Source: Fratercula arctica
Taxonomy: Eukaryota > Chordata > Aves > Charadriiformes > Alcidae
Assembly: GCA_947846985.1 (NCBI GenBank)
Contig: CANTUZ010000007.1
Coordinates: 32,554,355 to 32,618,354 of the forward strand
Direction: 5' to 3'
DNA: 64,000 nucleotides
In this document: positions 48,401 through 60,800 of the stretch, one piece after another
How the letters are laid out: each line of letters begins with the position of its first letter
How positions within the stretch are numbered: position 1 is the stretch's first letter
The notes under the pieces: generated by a model
What the model was told of the DNA's origin: nothing
What the model saw: the letters and a program-made list of their open reading frames with translations, nothing else
The model's database searches: none
Translations under genes and position numbers: made by a program

Positions 48401-51400
48401 AAATGGTTTCATACTGATAAAACCCCTGCATATCCCACAGAACAGATCTGGTGTGACCCCAGCAGGCCAATGGTATTCAACCTCTGAAAGTAAAACACAA
48501 ACAACCTTCTGAGATGGAAAGATTTATCAGGTTTTGCACTTCTTAAGACAGGCAGTCATCTTGAGCAGCAGTGTACGTACTTCTGTAGCTAACTAACTGT
48601 CTCAAATCTTCCACGGCATTCAACTACATGATAAATACCAGCGCTGTAGAAATCTCTCAAACATACGGCTACCTCCTCCACAAACTGCCAAGAGAGGCTT
48701 TGTAAGAAAAATGAGCTTCATTTTTAGGTATTTTTTAAACCAGTGCCATAATTACTGACCTGATGTATTTTCTTACTCTTTCCTCCATCGATACATACCC
48801 ATTCTCCTGGAGGATGCTCCAGTCTCAGTTACATTTGATGTTTCTACCGAACTTCAGAACCTGTGTCAGTCTGGTAACTAGTTCGAAGACAGAATTAATT
48901 AAATTGGATTACTAGAATGAATTCCATAATACCCTGGGAAGTCTGATATTTGTAATCAGCTATGTAACTGTTGCTAGGATACTGGTATTGTTTACTTTTT
49001 GGAAGAAAGATCTATTAAAATATTTGCCTTTCTAAAGCTACAAATCCAAGATATACAAAAGTTTAGTTGTTCCTATGAACAGTTTTTTGGTGCATTCATA
49101 TGTAAGTAGTATATTAACTCTTCACTCAGAAAACCTGTGGAAAAACCCACAAGAATCTACTAATATATCTATCAGATATATTCCTAAAAAGAAGCATGTT
49201 ATAGCCGATGAATGTTTAATTCTGTGATCTTTTTCCTCTGATTGATAGCCTATCTATCTGAGCTGCATATAGACAGAAAGCATTGCACACACAGAAGACA
49301 ATAAACGTCTATTAAGTATCCTAGATTTAGTTTGTATGTCTGTCAGTAACAGATCATCCTCTACAGCATAAAAGTATATATAACATTGAAATATAAAGGA
49401 CTCAGTGACGAAGCTTGTACTGCCTTAACTACAAAGCCTGGATTAGATTTCAGTTTTTACCCTCAGGTTCTTTTTCTCGGTTGCCTACCTGGGGCCCCAT
49501 AAAAAAACTTAAATAGTTCTACTCCCTCTCCAGGGCTCAGCTTCAGTTACTTTTAGAAGGTTTTCTCACCCTTAATTGTCATTTATCCAAATTACAATTA
49601 TTTAATCCTTTAATCTCTTTTCAAAAGTCAATCATGAGCTTTTCCCTACTGTTTTTCTTTTCACAATGTTCAACCACCTCAGCAGTGACAGCCAGACTCC
49701 AGCATAATTGTGATATATGTCAGAAATCATTTTCTAGTGGTTATCATCTAGAGATGTGCCTTCTCAACTGTCCTTAACAGACTCCTTCAGTTCACTGCAT
49801 TACTTTCTACGCAGGATTCTAATGGATAAAACTGTTAATTTTACTATGTTTTCAAGATAATGTCCATTGTCTTCATTATTATTTTGCCTTCAATTCCAGT
49901 GTACATTTCCTTCACTTTCATTATCTGATAGAGACTTTGAGGCAGAGAAGCTGGGGGTATAGAGAAGTCTATAACTGATGAGACGTAATTAAAGCAATCA
50001 GAAGAAAAGGCCATGTTATCCACATGGCTTTATTCCTAAACTTATTTTCAACTGCTAAAATGTTGGTGAAAGTTTGGTTGCACTGAAATTGGTTTACAAA
50101 ATCATGATTTAATTCTTCACCTCTGTTTCTCCAGGTTTTTTTTCCTGTTGATATTCCGTTAATCAGATAACAAAGAAGATTTGGTGGGTATTGAGTAATT
50201 CAAATTGCTCTCTATTCCTAGCAGGGTCTCTTCCCCTCTTCTAATCTGGCATGCAATGTGTTTTAGCTTCAGCATATTCTATTCACTGGGATTCAACTGA
50301 GTCCATCAGTGATGAATGTTCTGTTCACATTGTTATGAATCTCCAATAAATCCATTTCATATAAAACTAGGACACTTTAAAATACCTGCAGCTGTCTCTC
50401 GGAGTCTTCAACATAAAAAAAACCCAAAAAAGTGTAGTGACTGCTGCTGGTTAAACCCACCTTTGACAGTCCACGTCCGTTTTCTCTTGCCTTATACAAG
50501 CTTCAGCTAGTCTAGATGCTGACTGCTGAGGATGTAATGGGTGTTGTGAATTATAGCTGATGACCCTGAGAAAAATACAATTTATTGTCAATTGTCCATT
50601 ATAATCTGTGGGAAAAACAAAATACTTTTCTTGAAATGCTGTGTGAAAAACAAGTTTTGGCCCCAAATTTTCGGAACATAATATAACCACTAGATTCACT
50701 CTTCTCTTGTAATGCCGATGAGCCCCAAGAGTACTCATAAATATTGGCAGACTGCAGTAGGTAGTATTTTGCCAGTTTTTTTCCTGCTAAATTGTAGTTA
50801 GTGTTTTTAACATAGTGATACATAACAACGCCCTTAATGCTATTCCTTGGAACTTTGTCCTGAATTCTGTTTCAACTCACTTAGGTCCTAGGACATGTAG
50901 ATCAGCTAGCAATATTGCTGCCAAAAAATAGTTAATGAATTTGCTGATAGACCCCAAGAAGGGGAGATGCACTGCAAACAGCTGCATCTCAACTGTGGCA
51001 GGAGGAAAAACCCTAAATTTTGTACTTCCAAGTTTTGTTCACTTTTGTTCCACATATATCAGTAAGACTTTTGTTTAAATGTAGTGTTCAAGGTATCCTA
51101 TTTCTAAAATTCTTATAAAACCCATTTTTGTGTCTGTACCAAACTCTATTCATACTGAGATGTATGTGGAAGAAGACAGCAGAAACACAGTGTGGACATA
51201 TCCTCCTAAGACTTCACATGAGGATAGGAGCTTGTTGCTTTTCTTTCAATAATTAGTTCATAGACAGTTCATTATTAAGTTGAGATCTAAAATACCGTTT
51301 TGACTCCCTTGGTATTTGCCTCTATCTGGACACTCTCTAGATTAACACTGTCACATTATTTCAACAGAAGTCTTGTGAATGAAGAAATGAAATGAACATG

Positions 51401-54400
51401 GGGATGTATAACTCACTTATCACCATGGCTATGTTACTTACAACTTCTGATCTGCTGTTTTCCCAGTAATGCAGTTTTATTTCTCAAGTCTGTTCCTGAC
51501 ATTTGTATCAGTGGACAGTTTGCTTCTTTACAGTTTCTGCTAGGATACCGACATATTTCCAAATACTTGTAGGGAACTGTATACAGAGTCAGTGGCTACA
51601 CTGCATCAGGGGTGACAGATCTGTTACTAGCGCATTGAGCATAATTAAGTTCATGAGATGCTAGCTACTGTGGAAACGGCACAACATCACAGCTGAGACT
51701 TGGGCACCAAGGACAGACCTGCCTGGATCCTTAGTATGTTGAATCACAAGTTGAACGTTTAAAGTATCGGACTTCTCATGGTTGCTGTTTTGTTCAGGAC
51801 AAGAGCCCACACATGGAACATTATCCTGTTTTTCAGCCTTCTAGTTTGGTTGAAGTTCTCTCTCCTAACAAAACCTTTTCATCCCAAATTGAAACCATGG
51901 CTAGCACAGCCTTCTGAACTGCTAATGAGATGTGTCTGTGGGAATCCTCAAGACCAGTAAGTTTGAATCTTAAAAGATATTTGTGTTTATGTAGTGGAAA
52001 TATGAGAAAGCATATTTTGACTAATGGTATCACCCTAGAGAGAAACATACTTGTTATAAATATGTTCCATTGCAATTGCTGGAAATCTAACAAAATTGCC
52101 ATAAACAGGACTTACATCAATGTTTCTGCTTGACCTTTCTGGGAGAATAAAAGTACCTTCTGGGAATGCAAAACAAATGAATTTTTTGGAAACAAAATGA
52201 GTAACACAGCCCTTCCGCTTTATAAAATGGAGCCCCGATATAGCTGCTGCTGCTTAGTAACAGTTCCTCAAAACGATTCATAAAAGCACCAGATGTAAAG
52301 GTGCACACGTGTGTTTCTTAACTCCAGGCTCTGATGCAAAACTCAGAAACACTCATGCTATGGGTATAAGAATTTGAGACTTTAGATGAATAGCATTTTC
52401 AAAATGAAAACCATATCCTTCTAGACACGGATAAGCTACGCACTCAGCTCCCCTGACATTCTTGTTGCTGCCAGTTGATGTGTTGCTGGAGCTGCGAGAG
52501 CTGTTGCATACCAGTTCCTGGTGCTTCCCAACAACAGCTAGCTCTCTTCTACGTTTTTGCCTTAGGAGAAAGACATCCTGCCTAACACAGAAAACATGCT
52601 AGAAATAATGTGATAAAACCCACAATTTTTGAGAACTTGGTTAACGTACAAAATACTATCAGCACCACTAAAGTTGAGTATATTTTATAGGACCAGAAGG
52701 GTACCAAGACACTTAGCGCAAATAATAGTCAGTGTTTCTGCCCATAATTAAATATTCTAGATAAATGTAAATGCAGAACTGAACTAGCACTAAGAAAATT
52801 GCATTATACCCTTCAGACATTATTCCAAATGACCCGTTAATTTGGATTAGTTATCACAATCCAAGTTAAAGTATTTTATAATATCTTACACAAATAGCTA
52901 AAAAGACTAGTACTGCTACTAAACCCCATTTTTTCATACATTCCTAGTAGTAGGTGCAGTATATTCACACAAGGAATACTATTAGCCTAAAAGTAAAGTG
53001 TAACAAAGCTCCTAGAAACATCCTAATCTCTTGCAGCCAGTGACTGCTGAAGCAGTTTCATCCCTTACCCAGCTCCTCAAGTCGGTGAAGTAAGAAACAT
53101 GAATCCCTCATTGCAACATACAGTTCCCTCATACAGTTTCTGTTAAAGAGAGGAAATAATTTAAAGCCAATTAAAATTTCTGATGCATTTATTACACAAC
53201 AGTCACACCAAAAAAAAAAAAAAAATCACCATGTTTGTCTTGCAGAGCCTGATAAAGCAAAGGGAGCGACTCCCCACCCAACTCCCAAACCATCCGGAGA
53301 ACTCTGCTTTGGCAAGGCAGGTTTAAAACCAGCCAGGAGTCTTGCCAGCAAAAGCACAGAACCAGTGCATTTCTAGATTGGCTCTTCTTCTGCGGCCTCT
53401 GCCAACTGGCTCCAATAAACGTGGCAGAGCAGACTGAGCTCCTTTGCTTAACCCTCTGCTACAACCAGGCAGAGTCGAAAGGCTGACTCCCACCGTCTCG
53501 ATAGGAAAATCTCATCTTTCATAGTCATGGGCTGGAGAGTGTGGGTTGCACAGCAGCATTCGTGCAATAGTTAGCAAATACACGCTGTGCAGACTTTCGA
53601 AAGACATCAGTAGATAGAGTTATTCCTGCTCACCCCATCCTACAGCTCTCCTCTCCTTCCTCTTTCCACACACCCACATGTTAAAATTAAGTGGGTCTTA
53701 ACAGATCCATAAGTGGGATGTACCCAAGTGTTTCTAATTTACCCTCAGTGAACTTGAATGAAAAACATTTGAAAATGAAATTCTGGGTGAAATCTACAGC
53801 ATTGCTACAGCATATGGAGCTAATTTCAAATAGCACTTTGATAATGTCATGATCTGTTAGAAAGTGTTCACCTTATACCAATGATATTATAAACTCAGTA
53901 TATGTTCATCTTACGATCCATAAGAAAGCTATTTAGTGGATTGTGAAATACAAACTTTGGCCAAAGCTAATTTAGAAAGACTGTTATGCTATGGATGGTG
54001 CAGCTTGTTTCTTTTGTGAGTTTCATATTATTCAACTGTTCACAGCCAGTAAATTCACATCTAATAAGCTGCAAAAGTTATCAGATGAAACACAGCCCAT
54101 TGTAATCCCCACATGAAGTAAATAACTGATGAAAAATTAGTTCCAGCATGTGTAACAAATATTTTTGCAAACAGAATCTGATAAAGGAATTGGCTTTATT
54201 AACAACTAACTTATTCACACAATGGAGAAAATGCAAAAATCTGTTCTATCTCTACAGGCCACAGCGTTTCTCACATGCTTACCAGGAAAGAAAAAGACTT
54301 AACTGGAAACAAAAGCACATATAGACCACATTTCCTGGCAGGCATGTAACTTGGCACTGGGAATGCAGTGGGAGAAATATGTTGAAGTAGACGGGATTTG

Positions 54401-57164
54401 CAGGATGTGAAACACAGGCGAAAAGGCACTTGTGCTAAAGAAAGCCTGGTTGTAGGGCTGCTTAAGATGCACTGACAACACCAAGGAGGCCATATAATAA
54501 ATTCAAACAAACTATTCATTGCTCTACATTTAAGGTCGAAGAGAGTAGTAAATTTACACCACACTTCTTGAGACAAAAGTCTCAAGGGGCCAGTGACTCC
54601 TACCACGAGTCCAACTAATTTCTGGTTCTCCTATACCCAAACAGGCAGTGGTACCACCCAAAGGGCTCATCCAGCAACCAGGGCAAATGAATTTGTGCTG
54701 GTGTTGGGCCATTCCTTCTGCCACTGTCAGGAGGGCAGGTGGTGTGAAGCTGGCTATGACAGATTCACACTCATCAGAAGATCCACAATTCGTACGCAGT
54801 TTTTAAGAGCCTCTTGACCCCATATGCAATACAGAGTAAAAGAGTCTAAAAGTCCTCGGCTTCTCTCAGGCATTATAAATTCTTTTTTCAGAAGCACTGC
54901 TTCAAATCTGGAGCGCTCTCAGAGATCTATTTCTTTGCAAGGCATCAAAATGAAGTTCATTGCTGAATTTGTTTTAGAAGTCTGTTTGCTGTGTAATACT
55001 TGAGACATCGCCCAAGGTCCCCAATGTAACAGCAAGCCTGTTTCCCTTCAGCAAGTCTCCAATAAACAATACACTAGCAAACAGTAACAACCAGGAGCTT
55101 ACACAATGGTTCTCGTATGATGCACCAGAAAGGATGCTCAAGAGCAGATTTGACAAAAATCAAACTATTCAGAAGAGCAGGAAGCTCAAGCGGTTGTTTG
55201 GGGCTAAAGGTGTTAGCCATAGAAATGTCCACCATACATAGTGATTGCTCCAAGCACTGAGTGGTTTAAGGGAAAAGCATCATCTATGTGTAGAACCAGG
55301 TAAAGGTGCGGACATGAGAACAAGCACTGAACTAAACAGAAATCTCATTTCACTAAGTGCTGAGTCCTGGGAACTTCACTCCATTTTTCTCTTGCGTTCA
55401 CAAATCTCCACTGTTGTTAGAGACAGCTGGAATAAGAATTAAGAACAGTCTTTCAAGATTTAACCCTCAGAAAATCAGTGCTAAGCATTGTACTAGAGAC
55501 AACCTCATACACCGTAGAGGGTAGAAATTTTGTTCAGTTGTGACAGATTTTCGTATTTCCCCTTCTTTAAGTCAGTCCCTTAGTCTGCAGCAATACTTCT
55601 CCCCAACGTTGCAGAGGTTTCTCAGGTACTAGCAGGAACAGCCCCCTTCCTCTGCCCCATTTCTCCTTTACTCCAGCAGCAATTCTTCTGCCTCTGAAGT
55701 CTGTCATCTTTTCTTGCCAAAGAGAAAGGAATGACAAAAGCATTCAAAGAAAAAGAAAAACAGAGAAATCCCAAGCCTCATGTGTGACATAAAGAAAACA
55801 ATTCACATGATCTTTATTTTTGTAACCCTCGTCCTCCTTTCACCCCCATGCCTGTTGTTATCACTCAGCATGTTATTGTTATTACTTGAAATTTGTTTTT
55901 AAAAGTGCCTATCCAGCGCTGGAGGTGCTTGAATACACATTGAAAATATACAAAACATATGTCTAACTTAGACCCTGTGCTCCCTGAGGAAGGGCTGATA
56001 TCCTCTGTACTGCACTCAGCACACTTATGGCATGAACAAATTATAAACAATAATAATAAAGAATAACTTACGCCTATTTATCTGTTTGGTCTATGAAACT
56101 GATCTGTCAGTGACCCTGAAAACTCTCGGTGACACACACTGCGGTTGAGTTAAAACCAAGCTGCTCTTTCCATTATTTTTTTTCCGAATAGCTTGAGTCA
56201 AAATCCCAGGGTAGGTGACACACAGCGACCCTCCTGCTTTTGATGTGAATGGGAAAGGATTTGTCTTTTTATATCAAAGATAGCTGGGAAGAGGAGGTGG
56301 GTGGCCATGAAAGGGAAAAGCCATGAAATTATCTCCATTGGTTTATAAGAAACAGCCATTCGATGGGATTTTGGGAGGGGGAAACCTTCTGAAAAATGTG
56401 CTCGTGTGATTCCTCTAGAGGCCAGCACATCTGAGCCAAGCGCTTGTATCAAGTGAGGGGGGGCAGGAGAAGTTCTTCACTTAATTGAGAACACACTTGT
56501 TTGCAGAGTTCAATGTCGGGAACTCCAACATTGTTTTTAAAAGACAGAGTATTGTGTAGGTGTCGGAATTCAGAAGAGGCAAAACAAAAACGGATGGAAA
56601 AAGGCAGCTGTGATGATTTAAGTCTCCGAACACCTTTAGCCATTTCCCTTCCTGTGCCCCACCAACTGGATCTCGTTCTTCTCTCTTGGCTGCTGCTAAG
56701 AGGAGCAAGCCCGGCTCCTCTGACCTTCTCCCTGCTCACCTCTCTAGCATGTTCTTCCTTCTAGCAGCCTCCTCCTGCCTACACCCGGTTTGCTGCATAC
56801 AGCCCTTCTTCCCTGTTGCCTCCCACAGACACTTCCCCGGCTCCTGCTGCCATGCCAAAGCAAAGCTGCCTGCGTGACACAGCCATAGACCTCCTTGTGC
56901 TGGTTCTGGCTTCAGAGAGGAGGCAGGGATCAGCTGCACTGAAAGGGCTCGTGCAGAACTCACAGTCAGAAAAGGAGACGAATTTCTGATGGGTGATACT
57001 AAGGTCAGCAGTGGCATGCTACCGGAGCAGGCAGGAGCCACCCTTCCCCAGACAGCAATCTTTGGCACCTCCAGATACTTAAAATTTATACTGTTCTCAC
57101 GAGTTAACTTAGGAACTAGTTACGCTTCACACAGTCAGACCCAAATGGTATCTTCTTGCTGCAC
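48401..57164. other. Intergenic, no gene recognised
   Basis: Nearly 9 kb of unique-looking AT-rich DNA with no CR1 copy that I can see. ORFs reach 111 codons (54271-54606, -), without recognisable domains or convincing exon borders. A short A run lies near 53211-53225. Confidence 0.45.
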
Positions 57165-57234
57165 AGAGCCTGTAGCCTACATCTCTGGTGTTCTACCTTA
57201 GAGCCTATAGCCTACATCTCTGATGTTCTACCTT
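57165..57234. repeat. 35-bp tandem duplication
   Basis: Two head-to-tail copies of a unit beginning agagcctgtagcctacatct, at 57165-57199 and 57200-57234, with two substitutions between them. Confidence 0.9.
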
Positions 57235-57770
57235 AAGGGTCTTCTCAACACAGAAGTAAAATGACACATTTCCACTAACTATCTCATCTGCCAGTTCTAA
57301 CAGAATACAAAACCAAAAGAGACATCACTAAAAGCCAAAAATTCCTTTATAAATCCTGATCATTCTTCATTACTAGGGCAAAGTTTCTGTATATTAGTGG
57401 GAGTCCTTTGAAAATACAGACAACCCGTAGAAAGAGGCTGAAGGTAATTAGCAGCCTCACATATTTCAGAATTCGATTGCTCCTGGTCTGATGCAATGAC
57501 AGTTTTGTATTCCTGCTTTTGAGATTGACAGATGAAGACAAGGCAGTTTTGCGTAACTCAAATCAGGTCAAATTTACCTATCACCCTTATCTGCTAGATG
57601 ATGCCTTGGTCCTTTCAAATGCATTGCAAAACTGGAACAGAGTAAAACATTGTAAGGGATGAGTCTTTTTCTCAAAGGTTATAATAGTCCTAATAACTAA
57701 TGGACCTACGTCAAGGTGATGAACTAGGGTCCATTTTAGTTGGAAAGAAGCCATTGTTACTGAAAGCCAC

Positions 57771-57812
57771 TTATAATGCCTAGGTATGGCCAGTTATAAT
57801 GCCTAGGTATGG
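57771..57812. repeat. 23-bp tandem duplication
   Basis: The 19-mer ttataatgcctaggtatgg occurs at 57771-57789 and again at 57794-57812, a period of 23. The copies are identical over the 19 bases. Confidence 0.9.
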
Positions 57813-60800
57813 TTGAAACAACTGAACTAGTGTGGCAATCACCATATAATTCTGATCAAAATATTCTATATAATATTTCTTTTTCTAAAATACGTCATTT
57901 TGCCTATTTAACAGTTATTTTCTTTTTACACAAAGAAAGCTCTTTTCCATCGCAGCTGACCTGGCAGCAGAACAATGATATAGTACTTTTGACCTAAAAA
58001 AGATAAGGAGAGACAAGCGGGTACCGATGTGGTAAAGGAGTGAGAATAAAAGACACAAAGCAGAAAGCCAGATTCAGGTTGATGTGGTGTATTCTTCTGC
58101 GTGAGTCTTTTTATTTCACCCTTTATATCTTGGCTGCCTTTCCGGTAACAAATGTGGCTCCTCCTTTCCATCATCCTATAGTTTAAATTGATGTACTACT
58201 TCTATTTTATCAGAGGAATTTTGCCAGGAGAGAGAAAACATGAAGGAGAACATTCTGAATTTGAAGAAAATTATTACAGTTTTACATAATAAATTAAATG
58301 ACTAAAGCTTTTGAAAATCCCAGTTAAAAGGTGACCCAGCAGAATACTAAGTGCTCAGTGGCAGATAATTTTGCTTGCAATAGTACTGAAGGACAAGAAT
58401 TTGTAAACCTCTCTGTATTTTAATCACACTACTTAAATCACAACAGGTAACTGCAGTTCTATCATGAACAAATACCTCTGGCATAAACACATTGTCTTAT
58501 ATAGTGCATATACTTCTTGCCAACTCAAGACAGGCAGGATATACTGCCACCAAAGACTGCTTTCATTTAATTATTATAACAATACTAATATAAATCTTAC
58601 AATTCATGGGAAGAAATATTTTTTTTAATCTTAAATGTTGATACGCAAGAAGGGGAAATACTGTGGTACCCCAAAGAGGTATGTTACAACTTGCTCTCAC
58701 CTAATGTCATTGTGATATTTAGAAATGAAAAGCAGTATTACAAGTTTCTGACATAAATATTAATTTTTATGGAAATCCAAATAGTGGGGATAAAAGGTTG
58801 GATTATTTAGCTTAATGCAGCTTCTGGTATTATCTTGTGGTTGGCTTGGTTTGGAATCAAATTAGTTTTTCAAACTAAAAAACCTCTAAGTTTCAGTCCA
58901 AAAGTTGACATCTTTGCCCATCTCTTGCAACCAGTAATTTATTTTTTATCAGTTTAAGGGCCAGAGAAGAAGCAAGTTTTATGATTTTCTTAGATTTCAT
59001 TTAAAAGCAGGAAACATCTCACAGTGTTTTTGTAGGCAGCTCACTAATATTTAGCACAACTGCCAGTTTCAAACAATGCATTAAAATAATGGAAAAAAAA
59101 TAGGACGAAATGCACTTACGCGTAGTCTGATTGCAAATGCAGTTGTTGGGCTCAGGTACAACAATCAGGTATAGGTATTGCCCTTACTAACATTTATTAA
59201 GAGATTATCAGCACAACCAGACTATGGAGAGATGGGTTGAAATAAAAAACTTAATCCAAACTTGTGGTATTTCAGTTCTGAATTTTTCATCCCCTGAGGG
59301 GTGAGGCTGAAGGATATGGAATCTGGATCTAGTTCTTAATTTTGTGGCTTGGTCTCTTTTCCAGTTCCCACAGAAACATGTTCATCAAGATCTCCTGACA
59401 TTTCTCTGCATTTTTTTATTTCTCTCAATGATAATTTGAAGCAAATCCTGCCCTTTTCCCCATAACATTATGCTTTTTACATGACTGCAGCATGTAAACA
59501 CTAAAAAATGCAAGCATAGCAACTCTGTGAGATACATAGAAACAAATGTTAACAGAACAGCCTTTTCCACATTATTAAAGGAATTCCACAGACCTGGGAT
59601 TGCACCTGCAAACCAAAGCAGCTACAAATAAACCAGAGCGTTCCTGTCCTGGGTGAACGTGCAGACAGTGACTCTATGGACTAAGATTAACGAATATGAG
59701 ATTTCAGTCCTGGACTGCACATGAATCATTTTGCAACAGTGGGTCTGTGTGTAATACTAAGTAATATGATTAGAGAAGGCAATGCCTTGGGAATGCAGGT
59801 AAAAGCTTCACAGAAATGGGTAGTTTGACTCTCTTACAAGATTACCAGCGCCTTAAAAATTGCTCCAATAAATGGAAAATACGGACTAAAAAATAGGCTC
59901 ACTTCCAAAAGATGAAATCAAAGCCCTGATACCTTTTATCATTGTTTCATCATAGCTAATAAAATTTCCGTAATTATCTGAGGACACTGAAGCCTTTTAT
60001 CTGTGATGAGTGACACAGCATTGTGAGTCTTGAGTCAGAAAGGTAAATACAATACATGCCTGTGACAGCATCTCAAGAAACAAAAATAAACAGAGATCCA
60101 ATTACAGATGAATACTAGCATAATCCTGAAATTGCTATTTCCCCTTCCACGTTATGCATCTTCCACACCGCCAAAGTAACTATTGGCCTGCTTGCTTTCG
60201 CGTGCACTTTAATAGCTGTCTACATTAGCCCAAGTTTCTGCAGAAAGTGGCCCTCAAAATACCTTTTTGTGTTTAATCACTGAAAGTAGCCTCATCATTT
60301 AATCAAAAGCCTCTGCTTTAATCAGTGATCTCCTTCCACTCCAGGCTTACAAGGAACAGAGAGCATTCTTCTGTAACAAGCCTCTTTGCTCCTGAAAAAT
60401 GAGGGATTGTGTAGACATTGAAGGCTGAAATTCTCCCAATTTGCCCCAAGGGATGCCAAGTGTAGCTCGGGGAAGTACAAAGGGAACCTGTTCTTGCTGC
60501 TTTTCAACTGTGGCCCTACTTAAATTGCCACGGGGGTTTCACATTTCATTCTCCTAAGGTTACTGTCTCAGGCTTTTCTGTAGAAAACATTAAGGACGTA
60601 GGCCTTGCTTTAAACCGAACTTCCCTGGGAATAAGATTGAGCTCATAATCTTATAGTACCTAACAACTCACATGTTTGGTATTGTCTGTTTTTCATGCAT
60701 GAATCAACCAGCCAGATATTTAGAAAGAGCTCCTAATTTAATCTGTTGCTATATATACACACATAAACACATGTGCACATGTACACATAGAATGGAAAGA

